In this document: in pieces, positions 29,096 through 36,788 of the stretch
How the letters are laid out: the number at the start of each line of letters is the position of its first letter
Numbering within the stretch: the first letter of the stretch is position 1
Origin: Natribaculum luteum
GTDB lineage: Archaea > Halobacteriota > Halobacteria > Halobacteriales > Natrialbaceae
DNA length: 64,000 nucleotides
Assembly: GCF_023008545.1 (NCBI RefSeq)
Contig: NZ_CP095397.1
Span: forward strand, 1,674,001-1,738,000
Direction: 5' to 3'
The notes under the pieces: model-generated
The model's database searches: none
Seen by the model: the letters and a program-made list of their open reading frames with translations, nothing else
What the model was told of the DNA's origin: nothing
Translations under genes and position numbers: made by a program

Positions 29096-31936
29096 CTACT
29101 CGAGGTGGATCGCCGGACGGAACGGCTGGGCGTGACGGGCCTTGTCGGCGGGGTCGACTGGGTCGCCGTCCTCGGCGTAGACCTCGACGTCGGCGTCGAA
29201 CTCGTCGGCGAGGAACGAGGCGGCGTCTTCGTACACCGTCATCTCGTCGATCTCCGCGAGCGTCTCCAGGCTCTCCTCGTCGCGTTCGCGGACGAACGAG
29301 ACGAGGTCGCCGACGAGCTGGTTGACGGCGTCGCCTTTCTCGCGCAGCTGTTCGTCTTGCATGACCTCGCCCATCACCTGTCCCTGATTCGGGCCGACGT
29401 CGACGACCGTCTCGAAGACGTCGCGCTTCCAGTCGGCGGCCGCGTAGACCCGGATCGTCTCGGGATCGGTGTCGGTCACGTCGACGATGTCGCGAACGTC
29501 CTCGACGAGGTCCTCGACGAGGTCCTCCTCGGCGATCACGGCCGGATCGTCGAACTCGGGGACCGGCTCGGGCCACGGGACGTCCTCGGCGGGCTCGCCC
29601 GTCAGCCGCTCGTGGAGTTCGTTCGCCATGAACGGCACGAACGGGGCCAGCAGGCGCAGCCGCGTCTCGAGGACCGTCCGCAGGGTCCAGCGCGCGCCGG
29701 GGCGCTCGAGGTCGGCGCGTCGTCGGTACCACTTCAGGAACTCCTCGAACCGGTAGAACGCGGTCTGGCTCGCCTTCCGGGTCTCGAAGCGGTCCATCGC
29801 CGCCGTCGCCTCCCGGACAGTCTCCTGGAGGTTCGCGAGCAGCCAGCGGTCGACCCGTTCTAGCTCGCGTTCGCCTTCCGGTCCGTCGATGATCTCGACC
29901 GCGCGGTTCCAGAACCGCTCTAGCTGGTCGCGAGTCGCGCCTACTTCTTCGGCGCGCCAGTCGTAGTCCTGCCACGGCTCGGAGCTGTTGAGCAGGAAAA
30001 AGCGGACGGTGTCCGCGCCGTACTCCGAGATGGCCTCGTCGGGCAGGACGACGTGGCCCTTCGAGGAGCTCATCTTCTCGCCCTCGAGCAGCCCCATACC
30101 CATGACGGTGATCCCCTCGGGCCACTTCGGCTCGGAGAAGAGTTCGGCGTGGTGGTAGAGGAAGAACGTGAGGTGGTTCGAGATCAGGTCGTTGCCCGAA
30201 CACCGATAGTCGACGGGGTACCAGTAGTCCCACTCCTCGCGCAACTCGAGTGCGCGCTCGTTCGGGTCGTCCACGGCGTCCGTGCCGTAGAACAGCGTGT
30301 CGAAGAACGCCCGGTCCATCTCCTCCGGCGGGACGTCCTGCAGCCGGTGGGCGATGGTGTAGTAGGACATGTAGATCGTCGAGTCCGAGAGGGGCTCGAT
30401 GACGAACTCGTCGTCCCACGGCAGGCGCGTTCCCAGCCCGTAGTTGCGGATGCAGGGCCACTCCTCGAGCCACTCGATGGTGTGGTCGTACTGCTCGCGG
30501 GTGTTCTCGGGGATGGCGTCGAGCCGGTCGACGGCGCGGTGAGTCTTCTCGCGCCACTCCTCGTCGTTGTACCGCAGGAACCACGTCTCCTGTTCGGCGA
30601 CCTCGACGTCGCCACCGCAGCGACAGACGACCTCCTCGGCGAAGTCGTACATCACGTCGAACGCGCCCCGTTGCTGGTAGTGGGCCTTGAGTTCGTCGCG
30701 GACGTCCTCGATCACCTCGCCGGCGAACTCGCCGTACTCCTCGATCAACTCGCCCTGGTGGAACTCGCGGTTGTACAGCTCCTGGGTCGCCTCCTCGAGT
30801 GCGGGGTCGCTCGAGGAGTCGACGTCGTGGTCGGAGACGGCGTCTCTCGCGGGGTACTCGCCGTAGCCCTCGATGGTGAGGATCGCGCGGGGCTCGATCG
30901 CCCGCACCTCGTCGGGATCGACGCCGAATTCGGCCAGGTCGTCGGCGCGCGCTTTCGCCTCCTCGAGTGCGACCCAGTCGTCGGGCGAGTGGGCGGGCAC
31001 GGACATGACGACGCCCGTCGCGTTGTCGGTGTCCACGAAGTCGGCGGGGACGACGACGATCTCCTCGTCGGTGACGGGGTTCGTGACGCGCTCACCGACC
31101 AGTTCCGTTCCCTCGAACGTTTCGACGACCTCGACGTCGCGAGCCTGCAGGTCGAACTTCTCGGTCGCCTCGACGGAGACGACCCACTCCTCGCCATCGA
31201 CGACCGCGCGGGCGTACTCCGCCTCGGGGTCGACGTAGGCGTTGGTGACACCTCGGACCGTCTCGGGGCGCAGCGTCGCCATCGGGTAGACCGTCTCGCC
31301 GTCGCTGAACTTGATCAGCGTGTACTCCTGGAACTCCGCGTCTTCGCCCTCGAGCAGGTCGTGGGTCGTGACAGGCTGTTGCTCGTTGGTACAGTAGTTG
31401 ACCGGGTGCAGTCCCTTCTCGAGCAGTCCGCGCTCTCGTAAGCTCTCGTACTGCCAGGTGATGAACTTCGAGTACCGTTCGTCGTTGGTCGTAAACTCTC
31501 GTCGCCAGTCGATCGACAGTCCCAGCTGGCGCATCCCCTTCTTGTAGTGTTCCTCGATGAAGTGACGGGCGAAGCCCATCGGCGTCTCGAGGTCCTCCAG
31601 GGTCTCCTCGGGGACGTTGTAGGTGTCTCGCAGGACCGAGAGCTGTTCTTCCTCGCCTTTCTTTAACCGCTCGACCGCGCCGATGATCGGCGTTCCGGTG
31701 ACGTGCCAGGCGATCGGGAAGAGGACGTTGTCGCCCTGCTGGCGGCGATATCGTGCGTAGACGTCGGGAACGGTGTACGTGCGGGCGTGGCCGATGTGCA
31801 TCCCACCGCTCGGATATGGGTAAGGCACCGTCACGAACGTCGCGTCGTCTCGCTCGTCGGGGTCGGCCTCGTACCGCCCCGACTCGGCCCAGCGGTCGCG
31901 CCACTCGGCCTCGAGTTCCTGCGGGTCGTAACTCAT
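29096..31936 (-). CDS. leuS: Leucyl-tRNA synthetase, archaeal type
   Basis: Class I synthetase charging tRNA-Leu, 946 residues. The HIGH motif is SGGMHIGHARTYTVPD near residue 45, and the KMSKS motif is GEKMSSSKGHVVLPDEAI near 615. The CP1 editing domain lies between (for example VTNAYVDPEAEYA, VMSVPAHSPDDWVALEEAK). The anticodon-binding helical domain follows at about 680-800, then an archaeal-type C-terminal domain. ATG 31936 (MSYDPQELEAEWRDRW) begins at the conserved LeuRS N-terminus; the longer frame upstream does not. On the minus strand a CCTTTTACC stretch about 30 bases upstream could be its TATA-like box. Confidence 0.97.
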   Translation of the reverse strand: MSYDPQELEAEWRDRWAESGRYEADPDERDDATFVTVPYPYPSGGMHIGHARTYTVPDVYARYRRQQGDNVLFPIAWHVTGTPIIGAVERLKKGEEEQLSVLRDTYNVPEETLEDLETPMGFARHFIEEHYKKGMRQLGLSIDWRREFTTNDERYSKFITWQYESLRERGLLEKGLHPVNYCTNEQQPVTTHDLLEGEDAEFQEYTLIKFSDGETVYPMATLRPETVRGVTNAYVDPEAEYARAVVDGEEWVVSVEATEKFDLQARDVEVVETFEGTELVGERVTNPVTDEEIVVVPADFVDTDNATGVVMSVPAHSPDDWVALEEAKARADDLAEFGVDPDEVRAIEPRAILTIEGYGEYPARDAVSDHDVDSSSDPALEEATQELYNREFHQGELIEEYGEFAGEVIEDVRDELKAHYQQRGAFDVMYDFAEEVVCRCGGDVEVAEQETWFLRYNDEEWREKTHRAVDRLDAIPENTREQYDHTIEWLEEWPCIRNYGLGTRLPWDDEFVIEPLSDSTIYMSYYTIAHRLQDVPPEEMDRAFFDTLFYGTDAVDDPNERALELREEWDYWYPVDYRCSGNDLISNHLTFFLYHHAELFSEPKWPEGITVMGMGLLEGEKMSSSKGHVVLPDEAISEYGADTVRFFLLNSSEPWQDYDWRAEEVGATRDQLERFWNRAVEIIDGPEGERELERVDRWLLANLQETVREATAAMDRFETRKASQTAFYRFEEFLKWYRRRADLERPGARWTLRTVLETRLRLLAPFVPFMANELHERLTGEPAEDVPWPEPVPEFDDPAVIAEEDLVEDLVEDVRDIVDVTDTDPETIRVYAAADWKRDVFETVVDVGPNQGQVMGEVMQDEQLREKGDAVNQLVGDLVSFVRERDEESLETLAEIDEMTVYEDAASFLADEFDADVEVYAEDGDPVDPADKARHAQPFRPAIHLE

Positions 31937-32400
31937 GTCCCCCACTAGTTCGGGGTGGGGTAAAAGGACTACCACATTGACTGACTGGACCTGTAAAATC
32001 GCCGCTTCGTCCGCTATCTCACATCGAACCGATCTCCAGGTTCTCTATACATTACGGAAATCCATTACAAACAGTTGTGTTGCTACCCACCGAAATACGG
32101 GTACAAGCAGCCTTGTTCCGACGCTCGACGCGAGTCTATCGTCGGCCTGCTTTCCCAACCCCTGTCTCATCCATGCCAGATTCCCCCGACATGGACGACA
32201 GATCCCCGGCAGCGGAGCACGCGCGGACGACGTCGTCGAGACGGCGTTCTCGATCCGTCGCGCGACAAAGCGACGCACCTGACGGTGCTACTCGAGGCCT
32301 TCGAGCGGGAGAAGTGACGGAACCGGGCTGTCGGGCTCGATCCCTCTCGTATCGAGAGCGAACCGGCCGAGCATCATCGATGCGAACTGCCGATCAGTCG
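31937..32400. other. 464 bp intergenic region, possible decayed small gene
   Basis: No intact convincing gene. Bases 32174-32317 have coding-like stretches split between frames: MPDSPDMDDRSPAAEHAR in one and DPSRDKATHLTVLLEAFERE in another, ending at a TGA (32315-32317). A relatively AT-rich stretch occurs at 32040-32100. It could be a frameshifted remnant; the evidence is weak. Confidence 0.35.
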
Positions 32401-32751
32401 TCACTCGTCGAGCACAGCACACCCGCTCTCGAGGACGCCGTAGGCTTCCTCGAAGACCGCTCCACGGTCGACGACGCCGTACTCCTCGAGTTTCGGCAGG
32501 TGGCGGTGGCGGAGCGTCACGTGCACCTGCCGGGGCTCGCTGCACCCTTCCCCGATCGACGTCCCCCGTTCGTACTCGAGGACGCGACTCGCGAGTTCCG
32601 TTTCGGCGATCGGTCCGTCTGTCGATCGCAACGCCGCCAGGACGAGACAACGGCGAGCGTCGGAGAGGGCGTCGAAGAGGCGGGGGAGTTCTGGTGCGAC
32701 TGATCTGCTGGGCTCTTCAACGTCGATCGTCGACCCGGTGTCACTACTCAT
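32401..32751 (-). CDS. Small winged-helix regulator-like protein (DUF7344 type), 116 aa
   Basis: Haloarchaeal small protein with a helix-turn-helix-like core: LPRLFDALSDARRCLVLAAL, then PIAETELASRVLEYE, then the highly characteristic RQVHVTLRHRHLPKLEEYGVVD, as in a large haloarchaeal family of predicted DNA-binding proteins. The likely role is transcription control; the target is unknown. ATG 32751 is chosen over the in-frame TTG at 32778 because a TATA-like CTTATTTG (minus strand, 32777-32784) lies about 26-33 bases upstream and would exclude the longer start. Single gene. Confidence 0.78.
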   Translation of the reverse strand: MSSDTGSTIDVEEPSRSVAPELPRLFDALSDARRCLVLAALRSTDGPIAETELASRVLEYERGTSIGEGCSEPRQVHVTLRHRHLPKLEEYGVVDRGAVFEEAYGVLESGCAVLDE

Positions 32752-32857
32752 GGTAATGACCCGTCGACGTTTGGTCAAATAAGCCCCCTCCCTAATTTCT
32801 TAGTGTATTTTCATTTATGTGTATTGAACAATATGTTTACCTCGTCGGGCGAAGTCG

Positions 32858-32962
32858 CACGTCGATCACACGCGACGGCCGTCAGCGACGAGCCGTGGGC
32901 CCGTGATCGAGTGGGCACTGGCCGTCGTCCGACCGTCTCACAACGGCGGCTGTGACTGGTTG
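32858..32962 (+). repeat. Degenerate family B copy (B4) joined to half of a family A element
   Basis: Bases 32858-32935 align loosely with the interior and right part of family B (CGTCGATCACACGCGA, GACGAGCCGTG, GTGATCGAG, CACTGGCCGTCGTCCG). They are directly followed by AACGGCGGCTGTGACTGGTT, which matches the left end of family A. The composite ends at the stop codon (TGA on the minus strand) of the Hsp20 gene. It appears to be two decayed elements side by side. Confidence 0.5.
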
Positions 32963-33385
32963 TCAGTCGATGTCGATCTGCGTCGCGTCCTCACCGCCGG
33001 CCTCTTTCGGCAGTCGGACCGTCAACACGCCGTTCTGGTACGACGCCGATACCTCGTCTTCGGCGACCGGCTCTGGCAGTCGGATCCGCCGGCTCACCGA
33101 CCGCTGGGTTCGCTCGCGACGGATGTACCGCCCCCCTTCGTACTCGTCGGCCTCCTCGCGGGTCGCTTCGAGTCGAAGTGACCCCTCCGAGAGCGTCAGC
33201 TCGATGTCGTCGGTATCGTATCCCGGCAGGTCGGCCGTGACGACGTACTCGTCGTCTGCATCGGCGACGTCGACGTCGACGTCGCCTGGAACCGGGAGGC
33301 CGGTTCCGCGAGTCATCCCCTCTTCGACCTGGCGACTGACGCGGTCGAGCACTTCCTCGAGTTCCTCGAACGGATTGCGTCGCAT
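32963..33385 (-). CDS. Small heat shock protein, Hsp20/alpha-crystallin family, 140 aa
   Basis: ATP-independent holdase chaperone. The N-terminal helix (MRRNPFEELEEVLDRVSRQVEEG) precedes the alpha-crystallin domain (DVDVADADDEYVVTADLPGYDTDDIELTLSEGSL). The family signature is near residue 120 (YQNGVLTVRLPK, the A-x-x-x-n-GvL motif), and the C-terminus is short and acidic. ATG 33385 is chosen because it starts at the family N-terminus. Repeat A3 separates it from bcp upstream. No heat-shock operator could be identified. Confidence 0.93.
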   Translation of the reverse strand: MRRNPFEELEEVLDRVSRQVEEGMTRGTGLPVPGDVDVDVADADDEYVVTADLPGYDTDDIELTLSEGSLRLEATREEADEYEGGRYIRRERTQRSVSRRIRLPEPVAEDEVSASYQNGVLTVRLPKEAGGEDATQIDID

Positions 33386-33464
33386 ACGTCGGGATACGCC
33401 GTCGACCGGGATAAATTCTGCCCGGCAATGGTGGACAAAACGACTCGAGCGGAAAGCGGCCGTC

Positions 33465-33549
33465 ATAACGATAGCTGTGAGTCGTTACCGCCGCAACCGC
33501 GACCCGTCTTGCGGTTGTGTCGGCACCCAGTCACAGCCATCAGTATCAC
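33465..33549 (-). repeat. Family A palindromic repeat, copy A3
   Basis: 85 bp between bcp and the Hsp20 gene, differing from A2 at only a handful of positions. Read on the minus strand it begins with the bcp stop codon (TGATACTGATGGCTGTGACTGG) and ends CGTTATGA, so TGA flanks both sides. Confidence 0.88.
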
Positions 33550-34004
33550 TCCTCGGGGAGCGACACCAGCCCGTCCTCGAGGGCGTCGAGTAACACCTCG
33601 CGAGCGTGGCCGTCGGGATCGACCCGCTCGTAGACGGTCTGCACCTCGCCGTCTGCGAGGACGAACGTCGTCCGCGCGGCCGCGTCGTCCCGGCGGTCGA
33701 CGTCGAACGACTCGACGAGATCCCCGCTGGGATCGGCGAGCAGGTCGAACTCGAGTCCCTCCGCGTCGCAGAACTCCCGGTGTGACGCCACGTCGTCGGT
33801 CGACACGCCGTAGACGTCGACGCCCGCATCGCGGTAGGTCTCGAGTTCGCGGTCGAACTGGCGCGCCTCGGTCGTACACCCCGGCGTCGCGTCTCGCGGG
33901 TAGAAGTACAGCACCGTCGGTTCGTCGAACGTGAGTCGCACCTCCTCGCCGGCCTGGTTTCGGGCGGTCACGGTCGGTGCGGGCTCTCCCTCGGAACGTG
34001 GCAT
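33546..34004 (-). CDS. bcp: Thioredoxin-dependent peroxiredoxin, Bcp/PrxQ type
   Basis: Thiol peroxidase reducing hydrogen peroxide and organic hydroperoxides. The active site is FYPRDATPGCTTEARQF, with the peroxidatic Cys in the TPGC motif. The resolving Cys five residues later (present in E. coli Bcp) is absent, and a second Cys occurs at HREFCDAEG, so resolution must differ or use an external thiol. The 152-residue length is standard. The TGA stop is the left end of repeat A3. It follows pheA on the same strand with a 44-base gap and may be co-transcribed with it. Confidence 0.92.
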   Translation of the reverse strand: MPRSEGEPAPTVTARNQAGEEVRLTFDEPTVLYFYPRDATPGCTTEARQFDRELETYRDAGVDVYGVSTDDVASHREFCDAEGLEFDLLADPSGDLVESFDVDRRDDAAARTTFVLADGEVQTVYERVDPDGHAREVLLDALEDGLVSLPEE

Positions 34005-34048
34005 AGTCGGTGCTACCCGGATCCGACGGAAACCGTTTGCGGTGGTGG

Positions 34049-34855
34049 TTACTCGACGACGTGTTCGGTGTCGTAGGACCCGAGTCGACGCACCCACCCG
34101 TTCTCCGCTATCTCCTCGAGGTCGGCGATCGCCGCCTGCGTCCGCTCCTCGTAGAGCCCCGCGGCGACGTCCATGTGGAAGACGTAGTCGCCCAGCCGTG
34201 CGCCGCTCGGACGGGACTCGACGCGCGTGAGGTTGATGTCCCGGTCGGCGAAGGGGACGAGCAACTCGAGCAAGAGCCCGGGGTAGTTCGCGTTGGGGTA
34301 GACGACGAGCGAGGTCTTCCCGCCGGCTTCGGAGCGTTCGTCGGCCGGTGCGAGCGCGAAAAACCGGGTCGCGTTCGAGGTCTGGTCCTGGATGTCCTCG
34401 GCGAGTACGCGCAGGTCGCCGCCGGCGTTGTCCGGGTGGCCGATTCCCGCCACCGTCGGATCCTCCCTGGCGCGTTCGACCCCCTGTGCCGTACTCGCGA
34501 CGGCCTCGAGCGTGGCCTCGGGGTACTCGGACTCGAGGTAGGACCGACACTGCGCGAGCGCCTGCGAGTGGCTGGCGACCGTCTCGAACGCGGGCCCCTG
34601 TGCGAGCAGCGCGTGTCTGATCGGCGTGACGATCTCGCGGACGACGGCGACGTCGTACTCGGCGACGGCGTCTAAGCTCTCGGTGACGCTCCCCTCGATG
34701 CTGTTCTCGACGGGGATAACGCCACGATCGTATTCGCCGCTCGCGACGGCGTCGACGATCGCGGTGACCGACTGGCGAAAGTCGATCTCGTCGGCCACTG
34801 CCCGCGCCGCTCGGTGGGAGTACGTTCCCTCGGGTCCGAGGGTGACTGCTGTCAT
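34049..34855 (-). CDS. pheA: Prephenate dehydratase
   Basis: Converts prephenate to phenylpyruvate in phenylalanine synthesis. The catalytic domain (MTAVTLGPEGTYSHRAA, VIPVENSIEGSV, then TRF in SNATRFFAL) is followed by a C-terminal ACT domain (TSLVVYPNANYPGLLLELL), with the ESRP Phe-binding motif seen as RVESRPSGA. The 268-residue stand-alone enzyme lacks a chorismate mutase domain, as usual in archaea. The ACT domain implies feedback control by phenylalanine. It is upstream of bcp on the same strand. Confidence 0.95.
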   Translation of the reverse strand: MTAVTLGPEGTYSHRAARAVADEIDFRQSVTAIVDAVASGEYDRGVIPVENSIEGSVTESLDAVAEYDVAVVREIVTPIRHALLAQGPAFETVASHSQALAQCRSYLESEYPEATLEAVASTAQGVERAREDPTVAGIGHPDNAGGDLRVLAEDIQDQTSNATRFFALAPADERSEAGGKTSLVVYPNANYPGLLLELLVPFADRDINLTRVESRPSGARLGDYVFHMDVAAGLYEERTQAAIADLEEIAENGWVRRLGSYDTEHVVE

Positions 34856-34978
34856 GTGTCATTCCGTAGCTGGTTGAGAGGCAAAAACGCGTCGAGAGTG
34901 GCAGATCGTGCGCAACCCAGTGCTGACGCTGGGGGCTGTCCGGATCGCGTCGTAGAGAAAAGCACCGATGAACGCAAC

Positions 34979-35287
34979 CTACTCGTCGAGGTGTTCGATA
35001 CCCTTCTTCGAGACGTTCGCCTCGGTGATGTCGTCCGGCATCCAGTCTGGTTTGTCGTCCGGTGCAGTCTCCTCCCAGGCCCAGCCGTCGTAGATGTGAA
35101 CCTTGTCGGTTCCCTTCTCGCGGAGCCTGAGTTCGGTCTTCTCTGCGTCGTCTTCGCTTGGCGCGGGCTCGAGACGTCGAGCCGCCTTCAGTGCTGCCTG
35201 TCTCGGGGTGTTCCCCGAGAAGACGCTCGACTCTTCGCCACTCGAGCTTCGCAGTGCGAAGTTTCGTTTACCATCTTCACGTACCAT
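34979..35287 (-). CDS. MC1-family non-histone chromosomal protein, 102 aa
   Basis: DNA-bending architectural protein. The sequence aligns along its length with methanogen MC1: KRNFALRSSSGEESSVFSG, then TPRQAALKAARRLEP, then TELRLREKGTDKVHIYDGW and PDWMPDDITEANVSKKGIEHL. Acidic substitutions are numerous, as expected in a halophile. The start MVREDGKRNFALR at 35287 matches the family; an upstream extension in the same frame does not. A TATA-like CTTTATGT on the minus strand (about 35322-35330) lies about 35-43 bases upstream. The family assignment is by pattern recognition and looks strong. Confidence 0.87.
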   Translation of the reverse strand: MVREDGKRNFALRSSSGEESSVFSGNTPRQAALKAARRLEPAPSEDDAEKTELRLREKGTDKVHIYDGWAWEETAPDDKPDWMPDDITEANVSKKGIEHLDE

Positions 35288-35479
35288 GGTTTTGGCCCTC
35301 CATGGCAAACCAGCACAGGGTCCGACATAAAGATATCCCCGAAAATCGACCGCCAGCGTCGGTATCTTTAAGTACGTTCGCCTCGCCACCTTTCAGCAAC
35401 ACTGCTAGCCGCGGGCCGATTCGACGTTGGTTCTCCGACCTGTGTGACGTGAACTCACTCGCCGTGGCGTAGAAAACAC

Positions 35480-35488
35480 TTAAGTATA
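35480..35488 (+). promoter_or_regulatory. TATA-like box for the AbrB-like gene
   Basis: TTAAGTATA, 33-41 bases before the ATG at 35521, predicting a short leader of about 5-12 bases. Confidence 0.55.
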
Positions 35489-35520
35489 TCCTACGGCGAA
35501 GTTCGTGGTAGAATCCCGCG

Positions 35521-35718
35521 ATGGTACGGAAAAAGAAGTTGAGTCCAAGCGGTGCGAAAGACGAAGACGGCAACTATCACAACGTTCACCTCAATCTCCA
35601 CGAGGACGAACTCGCAGTCGCGGGCATGGATATCGGTGACGAAGTCTTCGTCCGCGTCCGGGACGGCAAGATCATCATCCAGAAAGCCGACGAAGAGGAT
35701 GTAGAACACGAATTCTGA
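35521..35718 (+). CDS. Small AbrB/SpoVT-like protein, 65 aa
   Basis: A basic N-terminus (MVRKKKLSPSGAKDEDGNYHNVHLNLHEDEL) leads into a swapped-hairpin-like core: LHEDELAVAGMDIGDEVFVRVRDGKIIIQ. The IGDEVxVRVxDGxIIIxK pattern is typical of AbrB-type and related small DNA-binding proteins. The C-terminus is acidic. The role is probably DNA binding, but this is inferred from the motif only; it could be a stand-alone antitoxin-like or housekeeping protein, and no toxin gene adjoins it. Divergent from the MC1 gene. Confidence 0.72.
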   Translation: MVRKKKLSPSGAKDEDGNYHNVHLNLHEDELAVAGMDIGDEVFVRVRDGKIIIQKADEEDVEHEF

Positions 35719-35778
35719 GTTGACCTGCGACCGGCGACCGTCAGGTATCTTTCGCTCGCTTCGCGCCGTGAGCCCCGC

Positions 35779-36579
35779 TCACAACGACTCGACGAACTTC
35801 GTTATCGCTCGATCGAACCGCGCGGGTACCTCGAGAGACGGGCAGTGTCCACACTCCTCTATGACCTCGAAGTCGGCGTTTGGGAGGCGTTCGGCGACGT
35901 CCTCGACGGCCGCGACGGTTCGCCACTTCTCGTCCGCGCCGGCGACGACGAGCGTCGGCACGTCGATCCCCGGAAGCACGTCGCGGTAGTCTCGCATCGT
36001 GTAATCGAAAACGATCGCGCTCTTGATCGGCGGCGGCGTACGCGAGAGTTCGTCGAACACGAGCGACCGCGTCTCGCCCGCAGGCGGTTCGGCGAACGCG
36101 GACTCGACGAGTTGCTCGATCGAACTGTCGTAATCCGTCTGGACGAGTTCGAGCAACCCCGTCAGTCGCGCCAGATCGGTGCTCCCGTGCGGATACTCGT
36201 CCCACTCGAACGCTGACGCCGACATGTCGACGACCACCTGCCCTCGCACCCGTTCCGTTCCGAACCGGTCGAGGTACTCCCAGGCGACGTGTGCACCCAT
36301 CGACCACCCGACGAGAACGACGTCGTCGAGTGCTCGCTGCTCGAGAAACGAGTTCAGGTCGCGGGCGTACTGGGGTACCGTGTGTCCGAGGTCCGTCTTC
36401 GACGATCGGCCGTGTCCCCTGAAGTCGAGTGCGATCGGCCGGTAGTCCGCCGACAGGTTCGCCAACTGGGGCTCGAAGAACCGAAGACCGGCCATCACTC
36501 CGTGCAAGAGGACGATCGGATCCCCCGTTCCCTCGTCTTCGAAGTAGAGGTCCGCCCCGTTACACTGTACGTACGGCAT
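35779..36579 (-). CDS. Alpha/beta hydrolase, 266 aa
   Basis: Second alpha/beta hydrolase of the window, resembling esterases, chloroperoxidases and 3-oxoadipate enol-lactonase-like enzymes. The oxyanion-hole motif is VLLHGVMAG, the nucleophile elbow VGWSMGAH (GxSxG), the acid in VVAGADEKW and the catalytic His in EECGHCPSLE. ATG 36579 (MPYVQCNGADLYFEDEGTG) is preferred over the adjacent GTG one codon upstream. Divergent from the BBE-type oxidase across an AT-rich region. Substrate unknown. Confidence 0.88.
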   Translation of the reverse strand: MPYVQCNGADLYFEDEGTGDPIVLLHGVMAGLRFFEPQLANLSADYRPIALDFRGHGRSSKTDLGHTVPQYARDLNSFLEQRALDDVVLVGWSMGAHVAWEYLDRFGTERVRGQVVVDMSASAFEWDEYPHGSTDLARLTGLLELVQTDYDSSIEQLVESAFAEPPAGETRSLVFDELSRTPPPIKSAIVFDYTMRDYRDVLPGIDVPTLVVAGADEKWRTVAAVEDVAERLPNADFEVIEECGHCPSLEVPARFDRAITKFVESL

Positions 36580-36732
36580 CACAGCCTCTCTCGCGCTCCC
36601 GCGGCAAGAACCTGTGCGACGGCAAACTGGACAGTCTCCGCGATCGACAGCGAGACGGCTCTCCTCGTCGAGGCGGCTTCATCTCGCTACGTATCAACCT
36701 ATTGTCTGCATAGTACAGAAATCTTATTCAAC

Positions 36733-36746
36733 TATTTAATATATAG
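36733..36746 (+). promoter_or_regulatory. AT-rich TATA region before the BBE-type oxidase
   Basis: TATTTAATATATAG is the most AT-rich stretch of the divergent region. Its centre lies about 48 bases before ATG 36789 and only 13 bases before the in-frame ATG at 36753. That favours 36789 as the real start, with a leader of about 20-25 bases. Confidence 0.6.
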
Positions 36747-36788
36747 TAATTTATGTCTGCTCGCGGCGAACTAACATCGGGGATCACC

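Noticed and set aside
29043-30584. 513-codon open frame overlapping leuS
   Set aside because: Arg/Pro/Gly-rich shadow frame of leuS with no domain. leuS has complete synthetase motifs.
30053-31441. 462-codon plus-strand frame antisense to leuS
   Set aside because: Reads as the reverse complement of acidic codons (Leu/Val/Asp-rich runs such as VEEEREVV), typical of GC-rich antisense frames.
36753-36788. Earlier ATG for the BBE-type oxidase
   Set aside because: The AT-rich TATA region ends only a few bases before it, so transcription would probably start downstream of this codon.
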